Source: Promethearchaeota archaeon
GTDB lineage: Archaea; Asgardarchaeota; Lokiarchaeia; Sigynarchaeales; SOKP01
DNA length: 63,820 nucleotides
Direction of reading: 5' to 3'
Assembly (NCBI GenBank): GCA_016839635.1
Contig: JAEOTV010000096.1
Span: 1-63,820 of the forward strand
Under the pieces are notes generated by a model, which worked only from the letters and a program-made list of their open reading frames with translations, had not been told where the DNA came from and did no database searches. Every line of letters begins with the position of its first letter. Position 1 is the stretch's first letter. The translations under genes and the position numbers were made by a program. Below, in pieces: positions 8,421 through 17,690 of this stretch.

Positions 8421-11030
8421 CTATTTTATAATGTGTTTTAAAAACGGATTAAGCATATTCAAAAGTCTGGTTAAAATAATCCCTATTAAAATTCGAGTAC
8501 GTTTATATTTTTGACCTAAACCCAGATAGTATTGCTGTAATATTAAATTAATTCTGTCAACATAATTAATTTTATAAAAGTTATTAATTAAAGAAACATT
8601 GGATTCTTTTTCAGCTAAGTTCCTGGCATATAAAAAACCGTTGTATTTCTTTTTAATATTTTGAGAAATTAAAATTTTTTCTAAATTTTCTTCTTTTAAA
8701 TCTAGAATTGCCCCATATGAGTCTCTGATTTCTTTCCCTTTTCTTGTTCTGATAATAATATTAGAGATTCCCTCCTTATCTTGTTTTTCTTGTATATAAC
8801 AATCTCCAAAAGAGATATCTGATAACCTATTTAATTTATCAAAACAAAAAAGGCATCTTTTTAGATTAAAATATTTTTTTAATGAAATTCGAACATTTCT
8901 ATCTAAAATTAAACTTCTTCCAGAATTGAAAATAATTTTAGAATGTCCTGGCCAACCATATTTTTCTTTAGTTCGGTAACAGAATTTAAAAATACTTTCT
9001 TTTGATTTGCTATAGAGATCTTGAACATATTTAAGAAAATTGAAGTTTAATGTAGCATTACAAAATAATCCGAGAAAAAGAAGGTTTTTTTCTGAGATAT
9101 TATAATTATTAATAAATTTTTTAATACCTAATATTTGACAAGAAGTTCCAATTATTATGAATTTCTTGTTATCTTTTTTTTTTAAAATTTCGATAATATT
9201 GTAAACAGAAGCAGGAATATATTTTGAGCCTGCAGATTCAATAATCTCATCAATATTATTTGAAATCTCTAAACGAGCAGGTTTATCATTAAATTTCTGA
9301 AAATTAAGAATAAACGCAGCATCATATTCTTTATTTTCTATTAATTCAATAACTAAATTTGTAATCAATCCTCCACTTGTTGCTGCTTTTCTAAATATAG
9401 TATTTTTACTAAAACCTGTAAAACATTCAATTACATTTTCTTTAATAATATCCATAAAATCTATATTTTTCATCAAATTGAAAGGAAAAATGTCAATGCC
9501 CGGGCAAATCTCAAAACATTTGCTACACATATTACATTTGGTTTTATTAATTTCTGGAATAAACTTTCCATATGAAAACCTCATAGAAATAGCATTTGTG
9601 GGGCAAACTGATTTACAAATTTCACATGAAACACATAAATCCAATTCTACAGTCTTCTCAATATTCAATTTTCCAAAATTCTTCAGAATTAAGTTATCAA
9701 TAATTTCAAAACATTTTCTCTTCTTTGAAAGTATATTAAAAATTTGCTCAATCTTCTTTGTTTCAAGCAATCTATTGTTCATCAGTTTCTCAAGTATTTC
9801 ATCCATAATTTCGACATTTAAAAAAGATCGAATGTCACAATAATAATCAAGTTGGTTGAATTGGCTCATCAATTCAGAATATTTTACTGCCCAACCAATA
9901 ACAATTGCAGGGATTCCATGCTTATAAGCATGAATAATAGAATGGTATCGTGATGCAATAACAAAATCAAAATTTTTAATAAGATTCTCAATTTCAATAA
10001 CATTTAAATCATCTAAAATTAAAAAAATATTTTCATTATCTTTCAAGAGATTTTTAATATTTACACAGATTTCTAAATCTTCCTTTGAATGCCGTAGTAC
10101 ATAAATATTTTTATTGGCTTTAATTAATTTCTTTAAAATATGAGTATAGATTTTAAAAATTCTTTCGGGTTCTATCCTTTCAATTACTCTGCTATTGGGA
10201 ATTATACAAACAGAGTTAGGGAGGATATCATAATTTCTAATTTTTACTTTCTCTCTAAAGATATTTGACAGATTATAATCATTTTTTTGAATAGCAAGAT
10301 CAAACGATTTTTTTGCATATATATTCTTAAATTGGCTTAAATATCTCAAACCATCATTTTCTCTATAAAATATAATTTTAGGATATTTTAGATAATATTT
10401 TGCTAAAGGATTAAAAATCACTTTATTTAATAACGAAAAATTGAATGGGCCAATAGATTGGGGGAAAATTAAATATGGAATTTTATATTTTTTAGCAATA
10501 ATTATATCTAATATATAAAATTTCCAATCACTTTGATCAAATTGCGAAGATAATCTATATCCACTTATATCGATCATTAATTCCGCGTTTCTAAGGATCT
10601 TTTCTAATTTATTTTCAAATAAATTTGGTTTTAGGATTTTAACTAGATATTTATGTGCTATATTGGAGAATAAGATTCTGTGCCAATACGTCCAAGGTAT
10701 GATATTAAATTTATATAATCGGCTCTTAAATTTCTCAGATTCAAAAACAGAAAATAAGTAGAATTCTTTATTAGGAAATCTTCTCCTAATTTGATCCACC
10801 ACGGTAAATGTCATTGCTTGAGCACCCTTATTGGCGAGACTTCCACCAACTATAATTATATTATTTCTGCTCTTATTAGAAATGTTTATTTTTCTTTTTT
10901 TTAAAATTAAATTAAATAATGTTTCAATGAGTAAAATAATTGGAAAGACATAATTCACAAAAAAATTCGTTATTTTTTCAATAGATTTTTTCGAATTTTC
11001 AAATATTTTTCTCATAAAATAATTGGCCAT
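8421..11030 (-). CDS. Polysaccharide pyruvyl transferase fused to a 2x[4Fe-4S]/FrhB-type reductase module
   Basis: An 869-residue two-part protein. After a hydrophobic segment (about 25-43), residues ~55-430 form a polysaccharide pyruvyl transferase (CsaB/PssM/ExoV family, GT-B-like): IIIVGGSLANKGAQAM near 58-73, IDISGYRLSSQFDQSDW, and FVIASRYHSIIHAYKHGIPA with the characteristic SRYHS/H motif. Then come two ferredoxin motifs, CVSCEICKSVCP (~464-475) and CNMCSKCFEICPG (~498-510). Residues ~525-830 match the coenzyme F420 hydrogenase/dehydrogenase beta subunit family (FrhB/FdhB): FRKAATSGGL, GTSCQILGIKK, RLSDISFGD. In polysaccharide loci these usually occur as neighbouring separate genes; here they are one chain with no visible frameshift. 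The first part should place a pyruvate ketal on a sugar. What the redox half reduces is unknown, and FrhB-like proteins may bind F420 or flavin. Confidence 0.85.
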   Translation of the reverse strand: MANYFMRKIFENSKKSIEKITNFFVNYVFPIILLIETLFNLILKKRKINISNKSRNNIIIVGGSLANKGAQAMTFTVVDQIRRRFPNKEFYLFSVFESEKFKSRLYKFNIIPWTYWHRILFSNIAHKYLVKILKPNLFENKLEKILRNAELMIDISGYRLSSQFDQSDWKFYILDIIIAKKYKIPYLIFPQSIGPFNFSLLNKVIFNPLAKYYLKYPKIIFYRENDGLRYLSQFKNIYAKKSFDLAIQKNDYNLSNIFREKVKIRNYDILPNSVCIIPNSRVIERIEPERIFKIYTHILKKLIKANKNIYVLRHSKEDLEICVNIKNLLKDNENIFLILDDLNVIEIENLIKNFDFVIASRYHSIIHAYKHGIPAIVIGWAVKYSELMSQFNQLDYYCDIRSFLNVEIMDEILEKLMNNRLLETKKIEQIFNILSKKRKCFEIIDNLILKNFGKLNIEKTVELDLCVSCEICKSVCPTNAISMRFSYGKFIPEINKTKCNMCSKCFEICPGIDIFPFNLMKNIDFMDIIKENVIECFTGFSKNTIFRKAATSGGLITNLVIELIENKEYDAAFILNFQKFNDKPARLEISNNIDEIIESAGSKYIPASVYNIIEILKKKDNKKFIIIGTSCQILGIKKFINNYNISEKNLLFLGLFCNATLNFNFLKYVQDLYSKSKESIFKFCYRTKEKYGWPGHSKIIFNSGRSLILDRNVRISLKKYFNLKRCLFCFDKLNRLSDISFGDCYIQEKQDKEGISNIIIRTRKGKEIRDSYGAILDLKEENLEKILISQNIKKKYNGFLYARNLAEKESNVSLINNFYKINYVDRINLILQQYYLGLGQKYKRTRILIGIILTRLLNMLNPFLKHIIK

Positions 11031-11219
11031 GATGATTAAGATAAAATTCTTAAATTAATATTTGAGATTCTTAAATTTTTAGAAATATATAAAATTGACC
11101 AGATATCTTCTTTTAAAATCAAATTTTTTATAAATTTATTAAAAATTTAATCGAAATAAATATTTTAGCATTAGTACTTTAAACAATTACTCTTATGTAC
11201 GGAAATAATTAATTCTTTT

Positions 11220-13238
11220 TTACACCTTTAAAAAAATATACAAATCATTTTCATGAATAATATTATAGATACTTGTAATCTGTAATATCGTTAATGATGT
11301 TATTTTGCTTTTTGGTATAATGGAATAATTTATATCATTCACTGTAATTATTTCAGAAATAGTTGTAAAGTTAGTCCCATCTTCATAATAGAATGATGAG
11401 TTAATATCTATATATTTATAAATTGAGATTAAACTGAATATATTTTTGGGGTCTATATTATCAAAGAGCATTAGATTAATAGTATCTGTTTCATGTCCAT
11501 AAACGCTATTAAAATAATTTCCAGCATATAAAAAAACATCATCCAAATTCTCATCATTATAATAGCTATAGTAAAAATAGTTGTAATGTCTATCGATGTG
11601 GGATATATATAAATATAACCCTAATCCTAATAAAATGGAAAATGTAATAACTTTATACTTTTTGGAATCAATAGATCTATGACCTTCTTTCTTTTTATAT
11701 TGAGAAACTATGTGATTTAAGAAAGTGATAAATTCTTTTATCACTAAACAAAATAATATTGCCCAAAATCCTTGGAATATTTCGAATAATCGTGGAATAA
11801 ATCTTACCAGAAAACTTACTGGAATTATGAATGAAATCCTAAACTTATCCAAGAATCCTACTATAAAAAAAATAATGAAAGTTATCAAAAGAGTAAATAA
11901 TAGAAATGATATTATTTTAATTGAAAATGAGGATAATTTATTCTTTTTCTTTAGATAAAAAAAAATAGAGATAAACAAAATCCATGTTAAATAATATAGA
12001 TTATTATTTTGGAAAGAATTAATAAGATATTCACTAAAATTGAAAAAGGATTTTGTAAGATCTACATTTTGGAAGAGATTTAATAAATATATATTAGATA
12101 ATTGATGATTTTGAGAATAGATATAATTATTTATATTTAAGCTATAAGAGTTATAATAATAAAGTATTGTATTAATAATACTTATTCCCTGTGTGAAAAG
12201 ACTAAGAAAATATAATGATGTAAACAACATGAAAAATGAAACTATCACTAAATTTTTCTTCAGAAAAATCTTGATTCTAAGCAATTTTACTTCTTTTCTT
12301 ATAAAAATGCTTTTGAGTAGGCATAATATTTCATACATTAGAAATAAGAAAATATAAAAAAATCCATAAAGAATGTGGCATAGAAAAATCCCACCTAAAA
12401 TCCCTCCCCTCTTAAAATTATTAATAGTATTTTGAGAATTTTCAAAACTCAATATAAAAATGAATCCAAGTGTAGTTGCAAGTATAGATGGGACAGAGAG
12501 AATAAATCGAAAAAAAAGATATCTAAAGCTTAATAAAATAACTAACGTAAAAATAACATATTCAATTTTTTTAAAGATTTTCTTTGCGATATAATAGATA
12601 ACAAGAACGTTGATATACATTAAGAACATTGGAATAAATTTAATATAATAATAAAAAATGAAGTAATCCTTAATAAAAATTAAAGGCGCTGCCGAAAAGA
12701 ATATAAAACCAGCAGAATATCCTTTAACTAAATCATAATCTAACCTACCATAAAATTTCAATTTTATAACAGCTTCAAACCAATAAAATGGATCTCTATA
12801 AGGCAAACTTAAATTTTGTTCAACAGAGAATTGAATTAAAGATTGGAGAAAGAAAATTATAATCAAGGTTGCTAAATACATGCAATTTTCTCGTTCTTTA
12901 AGAAGTAGTAATCTTTTCTTAAAATTTTCAATTTTTACTCTTGAACGGTATATTTCATCTTTTTGATACCAGAAAATAAATGAGATTATCATAAAAATAG
13001 AGGGTGGTAAATATACATACAAGATATTAAATTCCAAAAATATGTCAATTACATAACAATAGCTAATAAAAAGTAAGACTCCTATCCCAAATGATTCTAG
13101 AATTGTTTTTAAAGATAATTTCTCCTGTCTCAAATTACTACTTATCGAAATTAAAAAAAAATATCCAAAAAGAATTATGTAAAATGAGAAAAGTATAAAA
13201 ATTACTAGAATTATTAAAAAAAGAAGTGGAGTTATCAT
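11220..13238 (-). CDS. Polytopic membrane protein, probable GT-C glycosyltransferase
   Basis: A 672-residue protein with about 12-14 transmembrane segments, closest in the window to the tandem pair at 49062 and 51659. Shared signatures: YRDPFYWFEA in the first outer loop (about 150), the following GYSAGFIFFSA, LATTLGF in a later helix, and near the C-terminus YAGNYFNS (AGNYFN in all three). The acid in the DPFYWF loop would be the GT-C catalytic or donor-binding acid. The outer C-terminal domain is about 100 residues. It is likely an outer-face sugar transferase or polymer-modifying enzyme. A Wzy-like polymerase is an alternative. Transcribed in the same direction as the upstream-lying pyruvyl transferase fusion, with a gap of 189 bases. 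Confidence 0.58.
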   Translation of the reverse strand: MITPLLFLIILVIFILFSFYIILFGYFFLISISSNLRQEKLSLKTILESFGIGVLLFISYCYVIDIFLEFNILYVYLPPSIFMIISFIFWYQKDEIYRSRVKIENFKKRLLLLKERENCMYLATLIIIFFLQSLIQFSVEQNLSLPYRDPFYWFEAVIKLKFYGRLDYDLVKGYSAGFIFFSAAPLIFIKDYFIFYYYIKFIPMFLMYINVLVIYYIAKKIFKKIEYVIFTLVILLSFRYLFFRFILSVPSILATTLGFIFILSFENSQNTINNFKRGGILGGIFLCHILYGFFYIFLFLMYEILCLLKSIFIRKEVKLLRIKIFLKKNLVIVSFFMLFTSLYFLSLFTQGISIINTILYYYNSYSLNINNYIYSQNHQLSNIYLLNLFQNVDLTKSFFNFSEYLINSFQNNNLYYLTWILFISIFFYLKKKNKLSSFSIKIISFLLFTLLITFIIFFIVGFLDKFRISFIIPVSFLVRFIPRLFEIFQGFWAILFCLVIKEFITFLNHIVSQYKKKEGHRSIDSKKYKVITFSILLGLGLYLYISHIDRHYNYFYYSYYNDENLDDVFLYAGNYFNSVYGHETDTINLMLFDNIDPKNIFSLISIYKYIDINSSFYYEDGTNFTTISEIITVNDINYSIIPKSKITSLTILQITSIYNIIHENDLYIFLKV

Positions 13239-13525
13239 ATTTAAACGATTTATAATATAAGAAAATTATTTAGAAAGTGTAATTATATTAAAGCATGTTT
13301 TTCTTATAAAAATTACAAATTTATTTTTAATCGACTTGATTTTGGTGTACTGATTTCATTTTAAATGGTATCATTCGAAAAGATTTGGTGAACTATTAAA
13401 GCTTATCTTAACTCTTAAATAAATAAGAAAAGTTGAGTTTTGGATTGAAAAATCTTGCATGCAAAATTAAACGATTATATTTAAATGTATTAAAAAACAA
13501 TAAAATAATTTATTTGTACAATTAG

Positions 13526-14743
13526 ATGTTTAGGTTGTTGAAAAGTATTAAAGATTTCTTGAATTTTTTATTAGATTTTATATATAAAAAATTTGATATG
13601 GATATTAGACATTTAATAACATATTTCTTATCAATTTTATATAGTAATAATCAAGTTGATAATAAGCTATTAATTTTTGGAAGTACTAATGGAAAAGAAT
13701 TTCTAGGTAATAGTAAAGATCTCTTTCTCTATCTTACCAAACATTCAGAATATCATTGTGTTTGGATAACGGCCTCCAAGCAAATATTTGTAGACTTGAA
13801 AAAGCAAAATTTTAATGTTATTTTAAATAGAGATTGGTTTAGGGCAATTAAAATTTTAAAAATGGCAAAATATGTTTTTATCACGCACGGTTTTGGAGAT
13901 ATCGTATGGATTAAATTTTCACCAAAAACAAAATTTATTCATTTAGAACATGGAACCGCATTAAAAAAACAAGGATTTGATTTTCTAGAAAAGAAATACA
14001 ATATATTTCAAAAAATTCTATATAAAAAATTAGCTAAGAGTATAGATTATATGATTGTTCCTTCAGAAGAAGCAAAAAAATTAAAAATGTCTTGTTTCAA
14101 TTTACCTTCTAATAAATTTATTATAAGTGGTTATCCTAGAAATGATATCCTTATAAACCATACAAAAAAAATGGAGGAAACGATTAAAGAGAAATTAAAT
14201 CTTAAAAAAGATCATGAAATTTTGTTATATGCACCAACCTATAGAAGAGAATATGAGCATGAAAGTTCTCTAAGCCAAATTTTACTTGAAAAATTAGATC
14301 AGTTTTTAATAAAGGAAAAAATGATTTTTTTATATAAACCTCATCCATTTTCAGAAAAAATAGAAACAGAGATTTATGAAAATATCATATCCATTTCACC
14401 AAAGATAAACATCTCTGATTTATTAATAATTGCAGATATATTAATCACGGATTATTCTGGTGTGTTTTTTGATTATCTTCTTACTTTACGTCCAATTGTG
14501 TTTTTTAGCTATGATTTAGACTTATATAAAGATGCTCGAACTTTTTATTATGATTATATATCCTTTGTTCCTGGACCTATAGCTAAAACTGGAGATGAGT
14601 TAATATCATTATTAAAAAGTATTAACGATTGGAACAAAAAGTATGAGAAAAAGAGAAAACTGATACATAATAGGTTTCACAAATATTCCGATGGAAACTC
14701 AAAGCAGAGAATCATCAAATTTTTAGATTTAAAATTAAATTAA
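13526..14743 (+). CDS. CDP-glycerol glycerophosphotransferase family protein (TagB/TagF-like)
   Basis: A 405-residue GT-B-like protein of the CDP-glycerol:poly(glycerophosphate) glycerophosphotransferase family, whose bacterial members build or prime teichoic-acid-type polymers. Motifs: EHGTALKKQGFD (HGT at 142-144), LLYAPTYRREYE, YKPHPFSEK, and TDYSGVFFDYLLTLRP, the last being the CDP-binding region. These contain the conserved histidines of the family. The first 20 residues are amphipathic and could attach the protein to the membrane. The start ATG is just ahead of this stretch, and an AT-rich TATA-like run lies about 45 bases upstream. The substrate could be glycerol phosphate or another polyol phosphate. 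It converges tail-to-tail on the GT4 at 14770, 26 bases away. Confidence 0.87.
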   Translation: MFRLLKSIKDFLNFLLDFIYKKFDMDIRHLITYFLSILYSNNQVDNKLLIFGSTNGKEFLGNSKDLFLYLTKHSEYHCVWITASKQIFVDLKKQNFNVILNRDWFRAIKILKMAKYVFITHGFGDIVWIKFSPKTKFIHLEHGTALKKQGFDFLEKKYNIFQKILYKKLAKSIDYMIVPSEEAKKLKMSCFNLPSNKFIISGYPRNDILINHTKKMEETIKEKLNLKKDHEILLYAPTYRREYEHESSLSQILLEKLDQFLIKEKMIFLYKPHPFSEKIETEIYENIISISPKINISDLLIIADILITDYSGVFFDYLLTLRPIVFFSYDLDLYKDARTFYYDYISFVPGPIAKTGDELISLLKSINDWNKKYEKKRKLIHNRFHKYSDGNSKQRIIKFLDLKLN

Positions 14744-14769
14744 ATCCTTACTTTTAAGCAATTGATAAT

Positions 14770-15906
14770 TCAATTAAAAAATACACTCAAGACTTTATTC
14801 TCAAAATCTTTCGCAATTCTTTCATAAGATTGATTTTCTTCCAACCATTTCCTCCCATTAAGACCCATTTTTTCGGCTTTTTCTGATGCCTGGAATAATT
14901 CAATCATCGCTTTAGCAAAAGATTCTGCATTAAAATCAACAAGCAATCCTCCTTTACTACTTTTGATTGTTTTTACGTGCGGAGGGAGTTCCTTATTTGC
15001 AATTACAGGTCTTGAACAACTCATATACTCAAATAATTTTAACGGTGAACTTACTTGGTATTGATAGTAAGGAGGAATAGGGCATAAAGCTATATGAGAT
15101 TTAGAAATATATTTATGAACATTTTCGTAAGGCACCAAACCCGTAAATATGATATTTTTTTCTAAATCATACATTCTTGTTAATTTTCTAAGATTAACCA
15201 AATCGTTACCCTTTCCAACCATAAAAAGCTGAGCATCTTTATATATTTCACATACAATTTTCATTGCTTTTATTAATATATCTAATTTTCTAATTTTAGA
15301 CAGCGTTCCCATATAAACAAATTTAGGATTCTTAAAGGATTTTGGATACTTTGAAGGCTGAAATAAACCTATATTTGCTCCATTTTCAAATATATAAATT
15401 CTGTTTTTATCAATTCTATTAGAGATAAGATATTTTCCCATCCATTCGCTAGGTGGCAAAATAAGATCTGCTTTTTGCATAAATTTCATTAGTATTAATT
15501 CTTTAATACTACCTCCAATACTTTTCGGATTATACCATTTCCGATTAAATTCTGCAAAATATTTTATAGGATTTATGAATTGAAAAAATAAAGGCATATT
15601 AAACTTTTTTTTAATTAAAATACCAATCAAGAGAAGTGAGAGCGCATCTCTTGCAAAAACTAGGTTAAATTTTTCAGAATTAACAACTTGAAATAATTTT
15701 TTTATATATTTTTTAAAAGAAGGTACGTTATAAAATTCGATATTTTCCCAAAAGAAATGACTTTTTTTAGATTTGATACGTACAAATGAAACTATATCAT
15801 GTGTTTTGGACAAATACTTACCAAAAACTTCAGCCAGTTGAGTTCTTAAGGGTATTGATTGGTTAGGGTAATAAGTTAGAATTAAAATTTTTAGTTTTCT
15901 TATCAT
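14770..15906 (-). CDS. Glycosyltransferase family 4 (GT4), WbuB-like
   Basis: A 378-residue GT-B/GT4 enzyme. The acceptor domain starts at ILILTYYPNQSIPLR. The donor domain begins at FVYMGTLSKIRKLDILI and includes MVGKGNDLVNLRKL and SPLKLFEYMSCSRPVIA. The last pattern (SPxKLFEYM) belongs to the GT4 branch in which the first acid of E-x7-E is replaced. Expected to be cytoplasmic or membrane-associated and to use a nucleotide sugar. The ATG at 15906 sits right before the first strand. An upstream region of 393 bases separates it from the preceding minus-strand GT4. Specificity is unknown. Confidence 0.88.
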   Translation of the reverse strand: MIRKLKILILTYYPNQSIPLRTQLAEVFGKYLSKTHDIVSFVRIKSKKSHFFWENIEFYNVPSFKKYIKKLFQVVNSEKFNLVFARDALSLLLIGILIKKKFNMPLFFQFINPIKYFAEFNRKWYNPKSIGGSIKELILMKFMQKADLILPPSEWMGKYLISNRIDKNRIYIFENGANIGLFQPSKYPKSFKNPKFVYMGTLSKIRKLDILIKAMKIVCEIYKDAQLFMVGKGNDLVNLRKLTRMYDLEKNIIFTGLVPYENVHKYISKSHIALCPIPPYYQYQVSSPLKLFEYMSCSRPVIANKELPPHVKTIKSSKGGLLVDFNAESFAKAMIELFQASEKAEKMGLNGRKWLEENQSYERIAKDFENKVLSVFFN

Positions 15907-16299
15907 ATGAGCTTTTAAATATAAAATATTATGTTAAATTAATTTATTCATATTAATTACATTAACAAACAATTTCAACTGAAAAAAACCAAAACAGATT
16001 CATAATTATCTCAATGGTGCGAACTTAGATATTTTCGAGGTTACAGAATATTCTTCATTAATAATGAATCCTAAACATATATAATGGTGCTTTATCAAGA
16101 ATTTGGCAGATAGGAACTTTATTAAAAGTAATGAAAATAGTATGTGATAAATTAGCTTTAGAGTTAGAAAAAGTTTTTTTTATAGAATTTTTTCATTAAT
16201 TTCTATTTTTCTTAAAATATAGAGGTAGTAATTGTCTATTATTTCCAGAGAAGAGAATTTAATTATATACAAAGATAAGTTGATTTTGAATTTTAAAAA
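15907..16299. other. Intergenic region with a possible decayed coding fragment
   Basis: A gap of 393 bases between two minus-strand GT4 genes. On the plus strand, 16068-16199 is open and reads IYNGALSRIWQIGTLL, then KVMKIVCDKLALELEKV and a TAA. A second frame just upstream (about 15998-16082) reads GANLDIFEVTEYSSLIM. Both have protein-like composition but no proper start and lie in different frames, so they could be pieces of one decayed gene. I do not recognise the family. The rest is plain AT-rich DNA, presumably holding the promoter of the gene at 14770-15906. Confidence 0.25.
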
Positions 16300-17502
16300 T
16301 TATGAGCTAAAAGCTTTTTTATTTTTAACATTTAAGTACATTTTTTTGATAATTTTAGCTACACTAGTCCATTCAAATTTTTTTACTAATTTTAATGAAT
16401 TTTCAACGAGTTGTTCGCCCCATTCTTTATTTATAAATAATATCTTAAGTTTTTCAGCAATTTCTTTATAATTTCCTACTGAAACTAATAAATTTTTATC
16501 AAGTATCTCTCTTACTTCTCCAACATCGGTGGAAATGCAAGGTACTCCAGAAGCAATAGATTCTAATACAACTGTTGGGAATCCTTCTATATGAGATGTT
16601 AATGCACATAAATCAGATATTGCATAAAAATTTTCAATCTTTTTCTTTTTACCAAGTAAAAAAACATTATTTTTTAAGTTAAGTTCTCTTATTTCGTTTT
16701 CTAATAAGTTGCTGTATAAACCCTCTCCGATATATAATAATTTGATTTTCTTTCTTTCAATTTCATTTAGATGGGCTAAAAATAAGTTTAAGCCATGTAA
16801 AAAATCTACCATTCCTTTAACTTTTTGTAGGAAAACCATATTGCCGACATAAGTAATTACATAATCATCAATATCAATTATTTTAGAGAGTTCTAATTCT
16901 TTTATAATTCTGCTTTTTTCCCTATTATTTTTAACATGAAAAAATTTGTGTATTTCAATTCCATTAGGAATCCATATTATATTTTTTGTATCTACATTAT
17001 TTTTCTCAAAATATAATTTCATTTTTCTGTTTAATACAATGTGATAAATAGACCTGCGGTTTATTGGCCCTAGTTCTAATAAGTAGTCTAATTTATATGG
17101 TGAATCAAGTCCATGTTGAGTATATATAAATGGAATTTTAAAAAGATAATTGAATAATAGAGCAATAAATCCAGTGATTGAAGGATTGTCACAATGAATT
17201 AAGTCAATTCTATATTTACGATGTAATTTCAAAATTTGTTTAAAAGAAAAAATTACATACATTAAAACAAATTTAATTTTTTTAGTTATTGAATCATCTT
17301 CAGTAGGAACAGTTGTTGGTAAATAATATATGGTAAAATAACTATTAATAACTCTTTTCTTCTTATATATTTGTTCAGACCGACTTGAAATATTGAATAT
17401 CCGAAAATCTTTTCCTGAAACATATTTAGATAACATAAAAGCATAAATAGGGGGTCCTCCGCTATCAGGATAGATTCTTGTTGTTAATCTAACTATATTC
17501 AT
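16300..17502 (-). CDS. Glycosyltransferase family 4 (GT4), paralogue of the gene at 21495
   Basis: A 400-residue GT4 enzyme. The N-terminus MNIVRLTTRIYPDSGGPP has the glycine-rich acceptor-side loop. The donor-domain motifs are YVGNMVFLQKVKGMVDFL, YIGEGLYSNLL and EGFPTVVLESIASGVP (E-x7-E). It is clearly paralogous to 21495-22670, which lies inverted 4 kb away. Both share DEIERKKIKLLYIG or a near match, and nearly identical DNA over that stretch. Presumed to add a sugar on the cytoplasmic face. The ATG at 17502 agrees with the paralogue's start. It diverges from the GT4 at 17691 over 188 bases. Confidence 0.9.
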   Translation of the reverse strand: MNIVRLTTRIYPDSGGPPIYAFMLSKYVSGKDFRIFNISSRSEQIYKKKRVINSYFTIYYLPTTVPTEDDSITKKIKFVLMYVIFSFKQILKLHRKYRIDLIHCDNPSITGFIALLFNYLFKIPFIYTQHGLDSPYKLDYLLELGPINRRSIYHIVLNRKMKLYFEKNNVDTKNIIWIPNGIEIHKFFHVKNNREKSRIIKELELSKIIDIDDYVITYVGNMVFLQKVKGMVDFLHGLNLFLAHLNEIERKKIKLLYIGEGLYSNLLENEIRELNLKNNVFLLGKKKKIENFYAISDLCALTSHIEGFPTVVLESIASGVPCISTDVGEVREILDKNLLVSVGNYKEIAEKLKILFINKEWGEQLVENSLKLVKKFEWTSVAKIIKKMYLNVKNKKAFSS

Positions 17503-17690
17503 AAGAGAATTTCAACATACTTTCTATTTTATAATAGCGAAATAAATAAAATTGCTACTTTATTATTTCAAAAAAGTATTTAACAATTAAATCTTTTTTT
17601 TAGCCATTTATTTTTTCATAAATAGGAAAAAAACTTAATCTCTAAGTAATTATTATATTCTATCTCGATAAATTAATTAATTTGAAATAA

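Noticed and set aside
9478..9843. Open frame of 121 codons on the plus strand across the ferredoxin part of the fusion gene
   Set aside because: Antisense to the cysteine motifs of the real protein; no recognisable domain.
16232..16471. Open frame of 79 codons on the plus strand overlapping the end of the GT4 at 16300
   Set aside because: Most of it is antisense to the conserved C-terminus of the GT4, and the unique part has no protein-like motif.
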